Positions 15,987-24,138 of a stretch of DNA of 44,101 bases are shown here, one piece after another (position 1 is the first letter of the stretch; every line of letters begins with the position of its first letter). Both the position numbers and the translations under genes were made by a program. The stretch comes from Micavibrio sp. UBA5572 (GTDB taxonomy: Bacteria > Pseudomonadota > Alphaproteobacteria > Micavibrionales > Micavibrionaceae): positions 1 through 44,101 of the forward strand of contig DIMG01000023.1 of assembly GCA_002425415.1 (NCBI GenBank), given 5' to 3'. A model generated the notes under the pieces. The model worked only from the letters and a program-made list of their open reading frames with translations. It had not been told where the DNA came from and searched no databases.

Positions 15987-17846
15987 CTAAACCAATGTTT
16001 TATCAAATTTTTTGGCATCAGCCGAAAGGATCATTTCGTTATGAGCTTTACCACTCGGAATCATCGGAAAACAATTCTCTTTCTGGTCAACACAAACATC
16101 AACAATGGTCACACGATCTGTTTTCATCATTTCTTTAATCACGCGATCAAGATCATCAGGAGATTCAACCCGAAATCCAATCCCACCATAAGCATCGGCC
16201 AGTTTCACAAAATCCGGCAACGATTCAGTATAAGAGCTGGAATACCGCTCACCATGCAATAACTCTTGCCATTGTTTGACCATTCCCATCCACTGATTAT
16301 TAAGAATGAAGATTTTAACCGGCAACTTATGCTGCACAGCCGTCGACAATTCCTGAATATTCATCAGGATAGAGGCATCACCCGCAACATCAACCACCAA
16401 AGCATTTGGATGCGCCATCTGCACCCCAATCGCAGCGGGCAAACCATACCCCATCGTTCCAAGTCCACCCGATGTCATCCAGTGATTGGGCTGCTCGAAT
16501 TTCAAAAACTGTGCCGCCCACATCTGGTGCTGCCCGACTTCGGTTGAAACAAACACCTCGCGTTTTTCTTTATCAAGCGCAGCTTGCAACCGCTCCAACG
16601 CAAATTGTGGTTTAATAATCGTGTCTGACTTTTTATAAGACAAACATTGAACCGAACGCCATTTATCAATCTGCGCCCACCATTGTTTCATCGCCGTTGC
16701 ATCGGCTTTATATTTCCGCTTTTTCCAAACAGCAATCATCGCCCGAAGAGCCTCGACACTATCGGAAACAATTCCAAGTTCAACACGAACAATTTTATTG
16801 ATCGAACTTGGATCAATATCAATATGGATTTTCTTAGAATGAGGAGAAAAAGCGTCCAGACGACCCGTGACACGATCATCAAATCGCGCACCGATATTCA
16901 CCATCACATCACAATCATGCATAGCCCAGTTGGCTTCATAAGTGCCGTGCATTCCCAGCATCCCCAAATGCTGGCGGTCTCGCGTCGGATAAGCTCCAAG
17001 ACCCATCAAGGTCGATGTCAAAGGAAATCCAGTCATTTGAACCAGTTCAGTCAAAAGACGTGCAGCCTCTGTTCCTGAGTTTATAACCCCCCCCCCTGTA
17101 TAAAACACCGGACGCTTTGCCGAGGCCATCATCTCGACTGCTAGTTCGATTTGGGACAAATCAGGCTGGGTACGTGGCTGATACCGCGACAAATCAGTAT
17201 TTTCAGGTGAAATGTAAGACCCAGGAGCAAACTGAACATCCTTGGGCAAATCAATAACCACAGGCCCGGGTCGTCCGGACTTGGCAACATGAAAAGCTTC
17301 GTGAATGGTTTTAGCTAAATTTTTGACATCTTTAACCAGATAATTCTGCTTGGTACATTGGCGAGTAATCCCTGTTGTATCCGCTTCCTGAAACGCATCC
17401 GTTCCAATTAAAAAAGTAGGAACCTGCCCCGAAAAACAAACCACCGGAATAGAATCAAGCAACGCATCGGTTAGTCCTGTAACCGCATTGGTAGCCCCCG
17501 GGCCAGATGTGACCAACGCACAACCGACTTTGCCCGTAGAGCGCGCATAACCTTCCGCAGCATGAAGAGCCGCTTGTTCGTGACGAACCAACACATGTTT
17601 GATTTTCTTTTGTTGAAAAAGAGCATCATAAATCGGTAAAACAGCCCCACCCGGATAACCAAAAATCGTATCAACACCATTATCAACCAAAGCCTGGATA
17701 ATAATTTCAGCACCGGTCAGGTTTTTCTTGTCATAGACCATTTGACGGATTGGTGCGCTGGCCTTTTGAACTTTGGAAGCCGGTGCAGACTTCACCAATT
17801 TAATCTTTGGTTTGGCCTGTGCTTTTGTACGCGTTTGTGTTGCCAT
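15987..17846 (-). CDS. ilvB: Acetolactate synthase large catalytic subunit
   Basis: IlvB condenses pyruvate with pyruvate or 2-oxobutyrate using thiamine diphosphate, the committed step of branched-chain amino acid synthesis. The N-terminal domain has IFGYPGGAVLPIYDAL and the catalytic Glu in RHEQAALHAAEGYAR. The C-terminal thiamine-binding motif runs from GDASILMN to FILNNQWMGMV. It is 619 residues long, with a basic Ala/Lys/Pro N-terminal extension of about 35 residues before the conserved start. Position 17087-17096 is a run of ten G on the coding strand, encoding the conserved YTGGGVI. AAGGG lies 7 bases before the ATG. Control by leader-peptide attenuation is predicted. Confidence 0.97.
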   Translation of the reverse strand: MATQTRTKAQAKPKIKLVKSAPASKVQKASAPIRQMVYDKKNLTGAEIIIQALVDNGVDTIFGYPGGAVLPIYDALFQQKKIKHVLVRHEQAALHAAEGYARSTGKVGCALVTSGPGATNAVTGLTDALLDSIPVVCFSGQVPTFLIGTDAFQEADTTGITRQCTKQNYLVKDVKNLAKTIHEAFHVAKSGRPGPVVIDLPKDVQFAPGSYISPENTDLSRYQPRTQPDLSQIELAVEMMASAKRPVFYTGGGVINSGTEAARLLTELVQMTGFPLTSTLMGLGAYPTRDRQHLGMLGMHGTYEANWAMHDCDVMVNIGARFDDRVTGRLDAFSPHSKKIHIDIDPSSINKIVRVELGIVSDSVEALRAMIAVWKKRKYKADATAMKQWWAQIDKWRSVQCLSYKKSDTIIKPQFALERLQAALDKEKREVFVSTEVGQHQMWAAQFLKFEQPNHWMTSGGLGTMGYGLPAAIGVQMAHPNALVVDVAGDASILMNIQELSTAVQHKLPVKIFILNNQWMGMVKQWQELLHGERYSSSYTESLPDFVKLADAYGGIGFRVESPDDLDRVIKEMMKTDRVTIVDVCVDQKENCFPMIPSGKAHNEMILSADAKKFDKTLV

Positions 17847-17883
17847 TTTCTACCCTTTCTTGATCCATCCGGTAAATCTTAAT

Positions 17884-17910
17884 AAAAAGCCCCGATCTCT
17901 CGAACGGGGC
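17884..17910 (-). terminator. Attenuator terminator of the ilv operon
   Basis: On the minus strand GCCCCG and CGGGGC form a 6-bp GC stem around a 10-base loop, followed by TTTTTATT. It lies between the leader peptide stop (17940) and the ilvB start (17846), the position expected of an attenuator. Confidence 0.85.
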
Positions 17911-17939
17911 GTTACGGTCATGTGTTAAGCTTCAATTCC

Positions 17940-18023
17940 TTAAGCAACATCCCGCAACGCCGTACCCACTTTGAGGACGACAACATTGCCGAGAAGAAGA
18001 ATATTTGCGATTGAATGCTTCAT
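17940..18023 (-). CDS. ilv leader peptide
   Basis: A 27-codon frame begins at ATG 18021-18023 and ends at TAA 17940-17942. Residues 8-11 are ILLL and residues 14-17 are VVVL, followed by another Val at 19. Nearly half of residues 5-19 are thus Ile, Leu or Val, the end products of the operon. Such a run, 30 bases before an intrinsic terminator and upstream of ilvB, is the hallmark of ribosome-mediated attenuation: when charged branched-chain tRNAs are scarce the ribosome stalls and the terminator cannot form. No strong ribosome-binding site is visible, and the alternative antiterminator pairing was not worked out. Confidence 0.8.
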   Translation of the reverse strand: MKHSIANILLLGNVVVLKVGTALRDVA

Positions 18024-18127
18024 AACGCACTAATTGTTACGCCGAACTCTTTCACCATGCAACAATTTTATCCCGTTAATGACAAAAAAATATTATTTAA
18101 CATATTAAGTAAAAATCCAGAATCCAA

Positions 18128-18997
18128 TCAACCCATCTGATGACGAAACCAAGTAGCCTGACGCTTCGCATAATGGCGCGTTTCATTTTTCGACAAAACA
18201 ATTGCGCTCTCCAAATCCATTTCCCCGCGCAAACATGCCTGCAAAGGAACAAACCCCAGCGCATGGGTCAAAGGCGAATGGGAAGAAACCTGTCCTCGCT
18301 CGATCAAATCGTCAAACGCCTCGACTTCAGCCATAACACCCTGCCCAATCATCTGGTCAAACCGTAAATTACAACGCTCATACAAAACGTCCCGCTCGGG
18401 CATAATAAGCTCAACAGAAAATTCCAGATCCTCCGGAGCCCCAACAAGGGGCAAAGATTGCCAATAAGACATCGTTTTTCCGGTATGATGATACACTTCA
18501 AAAGCACGAACCAATCGCTGGCGATTTTGTGGATCAATTTTTCCGCAAAGATCAGAATCAATCTCGACCAGATTTTTATAAAATTCATCAATCCCGATCT
18601 GATCCATCAAATCATCACATAAGACACGCACCTCTTCGGGAACATCAGGAATAGGCGAAAGCCCTTGCATCAAAGCCTTTAAATAAAAACCAGTCCCGCC
18701 AACAACAATCGGAACCTGTCCACGCTCCAGTGCTTTATAAATTTCAGCAAGAGCCAGATCACGCCATGACACAGCATTGATCTGGTCATTCGGATGCAAA
18801 CAGCCATATAATTGATGGGGAATAAGAGCTTTTTCCTGCGCTAAAGGCTGTGCCGTCAAAAGAGGCAAACCGTCATAAAGCTGCATAGAATCAGCATTAA
18901 TCACAACACCGTTTAAATCCTGCGCCAACTTCAAAGCATGAGCCGACTTCCCACCGGCAGTCGGCCCCGCAACAACATGAACACTGTTTTTAACCAC
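18128..18997 (-). CDS. miaA: tRNA dimethylallyltransferase
   Basis: MiaA adds a dimethylallyl group to A37 of tRNAs that read UNN codons. The P-loop is GPTAGGKS (residues 11-18, where most homologues have GPTASGKS), followed by INADSMQLYDGLPLLTAQP and VVGGTGFYLKALMQGL. At 289 residues it is on the short side of the family. It starts at GTG 18997 with no clear ribosome-binding site, 3 bases after the degP stop, so translation is likely coupled to degP. The ilv leader promoter probably lies in the 104 bases after its stop; a possible TTGATT-N18-TAATAT overlaps that stop. Confidence 0.95.
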   Translation of the reverse strand: MVKNSVHVVAGPTAGGKSAHALKLAQDLNGVVINADSMQLYDGLPLLTAQPLAQEKALIPHQLYGCLHPNDQINAVSWRDLALAEIYKALERGQVPIVVGGTGFYLKALMQGLSPIPDVPEEVRVLCDDLMDQIGIDEFYKNLVEIDSDLCGKIDPQNRQRLVRAFEVYHHTGKTMSYWQSLPLVGAPEDLEFSVELIMPERDVLYERCNLRFDQMIGQGVMAEVEAFDDLIERGQVSSHSPLTHALGFVPLQACLRGEMDLESAIVLSKNETRHYAKRQATWFRHQMG

Positions 18998-19000
18998 GAT

Positions 19001-20551
19001 CTACTTTTTCTTCGTATCGGCTTTGCTGAGCTTCAACGCAACAAACCGGACATCTCCACGCCCCTGACGATCAACCAAAAGCAAAACAGACATTTTAGAT
19101 TTTTTGTCCTCCATGACTTTGACAATTTGCGCCTTGGCATCCTTAACAGAAGATACGGGGCTTTGATTAATTTCAAGAATAACATCACCAGGCATCATAC
19201 CCCTTAACGCAGCATCAGAACCGGCATCAACCTTGGTTACAACAACACCGGTAACATCTTCAGGAACTTCGAACATCTGGTGCATCGCGTCATTCAGGTC
19301 AGAAACAAACAACCCTGTATGATCCAGCTCAGCCGTTTTTGACGGCGCAAGATTATCGTTCGAAGCATCGGCTTTTTCAATCAAGCCATTATCTTCGGCT
19401 TTCTCTAATTCACCAACAACCAATGACAGCGTGATCTCTCGACCATTTCGGATAAGCTTCACCGGTACTTTTTCACCAACAGGCGTTTCCGCAACAATCC
19501 GTGGCAGATTCCGCATCGTATCCAGCTTATGCCCATTAAACTCTACAACCACATCACCTTGCTCAATTTTAGCCAGAGCCGCAGGCCCATCCGGAAACAC
19601 ACTGGCAACCAATGCGCCACCCGTTCCGTCCAACCCCATACTCTCGGCGATTTCATCTGTGATGGTCTGGATTTTTACTCCCATCCATCCACGGCGCGTA
19701 CGGCCGAACTCGACAATCTGATCAATCACAGGCTTGGCCAGATCGGATGGAATGGCAAAGCCAATACCGACAGATCCACCGGATGGTGAATAAATCGCTG
19801 TATTAATTCCGATCACTTCACCTTTCAAGTTAAACATCGGCCCACCGGAATTCCCACGGTTAATCGAAGCATCTGTCTGAATAAAATCATCATAAGGCCC
19901 GGAATGAATATCCCGTTGACGTGCAGAAATAATACCCGCGGTCACAGTTCCTCCCAACCCGAAGGGATTACCGATGGCAACAACCCAATCACCAACACGC
20001 ATCACATCGCTATCCCCGAAAGGGACAGCAACCAATTTACGTTTTTTAGGATCAACCTGCAAAACGGCAAGATCGGTTTTATCGTCTTTACCGACCAGCG
20101 TCGCCTCTAACGTCACATCATCATTAAAAATAACCCGAATTTCATCAGCATCTTTAATCACATGATTATTGGTAACAACCAGCCCCTTGCCTGCATCAAT
20201 CACAAAGCCAGATCCCAAAGATGTGGTTGGCAAAGCTTCACCTCCACCATTTCTATCCATAAAATCCTTAAAAAATTCATTAAAAGGCGACCCTTCAGGA
20301 AATTCCGGAATATCCGGCATCACCTGTGTCGGCTGAGTTACTTTCGTCGTCGAAGAAATATTCACAACCGCAGGCAATAAAACCTCGGACAAATCCGCAA
20401 AACTGCGGGGAGCATTGGCAGGAGGAACCGCTTCCACAGCAGCCTTGTCATCATCCTTGCCAAACAATCCGGCATGCGCAGGAAAAGCTGCAAGGGAAAG
20501 AGTTAACATCCAAAGAACACAAAAACCGTAAAGAATAGATAAGCGATGCAT
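19001..20551 (-). CDS. degP: Periplasmic serine protease/chaperone DegP (HtrA family)
   Basis: The 516-residue protein has a signal peptide ending AFPAHAG near residue 27. The trypsin-like domain carries the triad His130 (VTNNHVI), Asp160 (KTDLAVL) and Ser235 (GNSGGPM). Two PDZ domains follow: one begins near residue 285 (GWMGVKIQ) and a second near 410 (GLFVSDLNDAM), where the usual carboxylate-binding loop is present. Such proteins degrade or refold misfolded envelope proteins. The C-terminus is Lys-rich. Translation of miaA follows directly. No dedicated stress promoter could be identified by eye. Confidence 0.95.
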   Translation of the reverse strand: MHRLSILYGFCVLWMLTLSLAAFPAHAGLFGKDDDKAAVEAVPPANAPRSFADLSEVLLPAVVNISSTTKVTQPTQVMPDIPEFPEGSPFNEFFKDFMDRNGGGEALPTTSLGSGFVIDAGKGLVVTNNHVIKDADEIRVIFNDDVTLEATLVGKDDKTDLAVLQVDPKKRKLVAVPFGDSDVMRVGDWVVAIGNPFGLGGTVTAGIISARQRDIHSGPYDDFIQTDASINRGNSGGPMFNLKGEVIGINTAIYSPSGGSVGIGFAIPSDLAKPVIDQIVEFGRTRRGWMGVKIQTITDEIAESMGLDGTGGALVASVFPDGPAALAKIEQGDVVVEFNGHKLDTMRNLPRIVAETPVGEKVPVKLIRNGREITLSLVVGELEKAEDNGLIEKADASNDNLAPSKTAELDHTGLFVSDLNDAMHQMFEVPEDVTGVVVTKVDAGSDAALRGMMPGDVILEINQSPVSSVKDAKAQIVKVMEDKKSKMSVLLLVDRQGRGDVRFVALKLSKADTKKK

Positions 20552-20633
20552 AAAATTTACTCCTAGAAGATTTTTGAATTGAATATTTTAAACAATCACA
20601 ACACAGAACAAATATGTGATGACAGACATGCGG

Positions 20634-21785
20634 TCAAGGATTCCCGTAAAAATATTTCTCCAAAACCATATCATATGTACGCGTCAAAGCTTCAATATCT
20701 GCAACCGAACAAAACTCATCAACCTGATGAATAGTTGCGTTTACAGGGCCATACTCCACAACCGGACAAAATGGTGCAATAAAACGGGCATCCGATGTCC
20801 CGCCCCCAGTATCAAACGCAGGCCGCGTCCCCGAAACATGCTCAACAGCATCGGCAACCAATTCCCGCCATATTTCATCATGACCGCCCATAAAGCTCTT
20901 AGCATTACACCAACTATGCGCATGAAACGGAATACCGGCACGGGAAAAGACTTCACGCATATGGGAATCAATAGTTTCATCCGTCCAAATGTCATTAAAC
21001 CGGATATTAATCAAAGCCTCAGCACGCGCGGGAATAACATTGGATGCAGGATTTCCGACATCCACAGAAGAAATAACAATATGGCTTGGTGGAAAATAAT
21101 CGGTTCCATCATCCAGTTTTTCAGCCAGAACATGCTGCAAAATCTGGATCAATTTAGGAATAGGATTATCCGCACGTTCCGGATAAGCGCTATGACCTTG
21201 CTTGCCTTCGATCACGATTTTTGCATTCCATGATCCACGCCGTCCCACACGCATAACCTGCCCCAAACGCTCGGGATTACCGGGCTCTCCCACCAAAGCC
21301 ACATTGGGTAATTGACCATTTTGCTGCATCCATTCAATCACCTTGACCGTCCCGTTGACAGCCAAAGCCTCTTCATCACCGGTTATCAAAAGACTGATGC
21401 TTTCCTCAAAATCGGCATGTCTGGATAAAAACCGAGAAACCGCAGCAACAAATGCAGCATTTCCTGCCTTCATATCCGCAGTACCGCGCCCATAAAGCTT
21501 GCCATCATGAATTTCTGCAGCAAAAGGAGGATAAGTCCAATCGGATTCCCGCCCCACAGGGACAACATCCGTATGCCCCAGATAGCAAAGATGCCGCCCC
21601 GTTGTTCCGCGACGCGCGAACACATTGTCAACCGCATCCGTCCCTTCTTCTTGAAAACGCAAATGCTCGGCATGAAAACCCATAGGGCGCAATGCGGTAC
21701 TCATTACCTCCAAAGCACCTGCATCTGCAGGCGTAATGCTGGGACAGCGAACCAAATCCTGAGTCAAAATAACAGGGTCAATAGG
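20634..21785 (-). CDS. dapE: Succinyl-diaminopimelate desuccinylase
   Basis: DapE removes succinate from N-succinyl-L,L-diaminopimelate in the lysine and meso-diaminopimelate pathway. The 383-residue M20 metallopeptidase shows the zinc ligands and catalytic acids: His72 and Asp74 (YLGHTDVVPVG), Asp105 (GRGTADMKAG), Glu139-Glu140 (ITGDEEA), Glu168 (LVGEP) and the C-terminal His in ATIHQVDEF. The start at 21785 is preferred over an upstream GTG because the homologous region begins there. It follows dapD by 67 bases on the same strand; the two act two steps apart in the pathway. Confidence 0.96.
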   Translation of the reverse strand, partial: PIDPVILTQDLVRCPSITPADAGALEVMSTALRPMGFHAEHLRFQEEGTDAVDNVFARRGTTGRHLCYLGHTDVVPVGRESDWTYPPFAAEIHDGKLYGRGTADMKAGNAAFVAAVSRFLSRHADFEESISLLITGDEEALAVNGTVKVIEWMQQNGQLPNVALVGEPGNPERLGQVMRVGRRGSWNAKIVIEGKQGHSAYPERADNPIPKLIQILQHVLAEKLDDGTDYFPPSHIVISSVDVGNPASNVIPARAEALINIRFNDIWTDETIDSHMREVFSRAGIPFHAHSWCNAKSFMGGHDEIWRELVADAVEHVSGTRPAFDTGGGTSDARFIAPFCPVVEYGPVNATIHQVDEFCSVADIEALTRTYDMVLEKYFYGNP

Positions 21786-21852
21786 CATAAACTTTACTCT
21801 TTCTATATTTATAACCACGACTAAGGAACGAAGAGACTAAACTTCACAAAAA

Positions 21853-22665
21853 TCAGTCACGAAGCAATTCGTTAATTGAAGTTTTACTGCGGGTTTGCGC
21901 ATCAACCCGTTTCACGATAACCGCACAAGACAAATTGACTTTCTCTCCTGGCAAAGTCCCGGGAACAACAACCGAATAAGCAGGAACACGACCTTTGAAA
22001 ACTTCACCACTTTCACGATCTACAATTTTAGTCGATGCCCCGAGAAAAACACCCATACTAATCACAGCACCTTCTTCAACAATCACACCTTCGGCAACTT
22101 CCGAACGCGCACCGATAAAAACATTATCTTCGATAATAACCGGAGCAGCCTGCAAAGGCTCTAAAACGCCCCCAATCCCGACACCGCCGGAAATATGACA
22201 ATTCTTGCCGATCTGCGCGCATGACCCGATCGTAACCCAAGTGTCAACCATCGTCCCATCCCCAACATAAGCACCAATATTCACAAAAGACGGCATCAAA
22301 ACAACATTGGAACCAATATAGGCTCCACGACGCACAATCGAACCAGGAACAGCCCGAAAGGCAGCAGAAACAAAATCCCCGACAGACCAATCCGCAGTTT
22401 TCAAATCGACCTTATCCCACCAACGCACATGATCGCCCGCAGCAATCAAATCATTGGAATTAAGACGAAAAGACAATAAAACCGCCTTTTTAAGCCAATC
22501 ATTGACCACCCAACCGGATTCTGTTTTTTCGGCAATACGAATAATGCCTTGATCCAATTGCTCAAGAGCCTGCTCAACAGCAATGCGAACATCACCTTGC
22601 GTCTGAGCCCCGACATCCTGACGACCGCCCCAGGCAGATTCGATAATTTGCTGCAATTCATTCAT
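21853..22665 (-). CDS. dapD: Tetrahydrodipicolinate N-succinyltransferase
   Basis: DapD succinylates 2,3,4,5-tetrahydrodipicolinate using succinyl-CoA. The 270-residue protein has an N-terminal helical domain (MNELQQIIESAWGGR) and a left-handed beta helix of hexapeptide repeats (GAYIGSNVVLMPSFVNIGAY, GTMVDTWVTIGSCAQIG). The start at ATG 22665 overlaps the last 8 bases of the K+ channel gene, implying translational coupling; a longer frame to 22719 is entirely inside the channel gene. dapE follows in the same operon. Confidence 0.96.
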   Translation of the reverse strand: MNELQQIIESAWGGRQDVGAQTQGDVRIAVEQALEQLDQGIIRIAEKTESGWVVNDWLKKAVLLSFRLNSNDLIAAGDHVRWWDKVDLKTADWSVGDFVSAAFRAVPGSIVRRGAYIGSNVVLMPSFVNIGAYVGDGTMVDTWVTIGSCAQIGKNCHISGGVGIGGVLEPLQAAPVIIEDNVFIGARSEVAEGVIVEEGAVISMGVFLGASTKIVDRESGEVFKGRVPAYSVVVPGTLPGEKVNLSCAVIVKRVDAQTRSKTSINELLRD

Positions 22666-23116
22666 CACTGCGTTTCCCATATATACGTCCAGACTTATAG
22701 AGTTTGGCCATAATTTCAAAAATAAAAGCCGTACTCCAACCGAAAAGAATCATGCCGTTAATAGCCGTTGTTCCAGCCAAAAGACGCCATTCATCCGTCA
22801 AAACAATGTCACCATAGCCGACAGTTGTAAAGGTCGAGGTCGTAAAATACAAAGCATCGTCAACAGTCGGCAACGCCACAGGCTCAAGCCACAAAAACAA
22901 GAGCGTCCATGCCCAAATATCAACCATAAGCGCAGAACCAATAACGAAAACTGCCGTAATAAGGGTTGGAATCGTCCAATAACGACCGAAAGTCCCGACA
23001 AAAGGACGGGAATAGCGTTCAATAAACCGGAACACCCAATCACAGACAAAAGCATGGAGAACGACCGTAAAACCAATCATGCCCGTCCCGATAGCCAATT
23101 TGATTAACAAAAGCAT
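22658..23116 (-). CDS. Two-helix potassium channel
   Basis: The selectivity filter TTVGYGD sits in FTTSTFTTVGYGDIVLTDEW, between hydrophobic segments (WTIPTLITAVFVIGSALMVDIWAW before it and GTTAINGMILFGWSTAFIFEIM after it), with one more helix at the N-terminus. This is a small Ion_trans_2-type K+ channel of about 152 residues from ATG 23116; longer frames to 23293 would overlap the divergent gene. No cytoplasmic RCK or cyclic nucleotide domain is present. It is first in an operon with dapD and dapE, an unusual pairing. Confidence 0.85.
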   Translation of the reverse strand: MLLLIKLAIGTGMIGFTVVLHAFVCDWVFRFIERYSRPFVGTFGRYWTIPTLITAVFVIGSALMVDIWAWTLLFLWLEPVALPTVDDALYFTTSTFTTVGYGDIVLTDEWRLLAGTTAINGMILFGWSTAFIFEIMAKLYKSGRIYGKRSDE

Positions 23117-23207
23117 ATTGAAAAACCCGAAACAAAAAATAAGTATTTGCCAAAACTGGTATTTTAAAGGCAAATCAAAGGAACATTCTAACTGAAGGAT
23201 AGTGATT

Positions 23208-24071
23208 GTGAAGAGGCTACCGACCGCTTTATACGTATTTATACTGACATTCATGTTTTGGAACTCGCCTTCCTCCGCGCAAACCCAAACCATGACCTAC
23301 GATGTTTATGCCGGTGGCATTCATGCCCTTGATGCCAAACTCATCATCAAGACCAGCGAAAAAGATTATGACATTACTCTGTCCTCTGCCACCCACGGGT
23401 TTTTGAAAACTCTGGCTCCTTGGTCAGGAATTTTCTCGACATCAGGCCAAATATCAAAGGACAATAAACCAAACCCATTGGAACATCTCTCGATTTCAAC
23501 GTGGAAAAGCTCGACCGAAGAAAAGAAATACACCTATGATGGCAAAGGAAAATTTCTTGATTATACTGTCACCGAAAGCAAAAAAGACAAAGAGCCTGTC
23601 GATAAAACCCCTGAAAAGATTGAAGAAGGCCTCACCAAGGACTCAACCGACCTGCTCTCGGCGACACTGGAACTTTTGATGACTCTGCCGGCAACACAAA
23701 CCTGCGCAGGAAATTCAATCATTTTTGATGGCGACCGAAGCTTTAAACTGCTCTTCACCGAAACGACACGGTCTCCCTTAAAGAAAAGTAAATACAATAT
23801 ATTCGAGGGAGACAGCCTGTCCTGTCAGGTCGAAGTCTCCCCCGATAAAGGCAAATGGCGCAAAAAACCAAGGGGCTGGCTCTCTATTCAGGAACAAGGC
23901 CGCAAAAAAGGAGCTCTCCCGACAATCTGGCTGGGACTCATGCCAGAACCCAATCCCAACCAATCCCCCTATATTCCTGTTAAGATCCGCGTCAAAACAG
24001 ACTATGGCACATTGTTTATGCACCTAACCTCCTATAAAAACGATGAAGAAGACCCTCAAAAGAAACCGTAA
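23208..24071 (+). CDS. DUF3108 protein, exported
   Basis: The start at GTG 23208 is chosen because AAGGA lies 8 bases upstream; a GTG six bases earlier is too close to it. The 287-residue protein has a signal peptide (KRLPTALYVFILTFMFW, cleavage near SSAQ) and the DUF3108 pattern: YDVYAGGIHALDAKLII, then GFLKTLAPWSGIFSTSG, DLLSATLELLM with a later Cys pair, and PIWLGLMP-like ending (ALPTIWLGLM, PVKIRVKTDYGTLFMHLTSY). The domain is thought to be periplasmic and beta-rich, with unknown function. It lies upstream of glmU by 67 bases. Confidence 0.85.
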   Translation: MKRLPTALYVFILTFMFWNSPSSAQTQTMTYDVYAGGIHALDAKLIIKTSEKDYDITLSSATHGFLKTLAPWSGIFSTSGQISKDNKPNPLEHLSISTWKSSTEEKKYTYDGKGKFLDYTVTESKKDKEPVDKTPEKIEEGLTKDSTDLLSATLELLMTLPATQTCAGNSIIFDGDRSFKLLFTETTRSPLKKSKYNIFEGDSLSCQVEVSPDKGKWRKKPRGWLSIQEQGRKKGALPTIWLGLMPEPNPNQSPYIPVKIRVKTDYGTLFMHLTSYKNDEEDPQKKP

Positions 24072-24095
24072 CTGTTACGCTGTGCAATATTTAGT

Positions 24096-24125
24096 GACTT
24101 GAGCAAAAAATTGACTTAAGCAAAA
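24096..24125 (+). repeat. Imperfect 13-base direct repeat before glmU
   Basis: GACTTGAGCAAAA (24096-24108) and GACTTAAGCAAAA (24113-24125) differ at one base and start 17 bases apart, ending 13 bases before the glmU start. Two same-face copies at this spacing could be a regulator site, but no regulator is known to me for it. Confidence 0.45.
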
Positions 24126-24138
24126 TGGAATTGAAAAT

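Noticed and set aside
16647..17078. 143-codon plus-strand frame inside ilvB
   Set aside because: It lies wholly opposite a clear IlvB sequence, has a composition typical of an antisense shadow, and no ribosome-binding site was seen.
20616..21233. 205-codon plus-strand frame overlapping dapE
   Set aside because: It is antisense to conserved dapE coding sequence and shows no recognisable domain.
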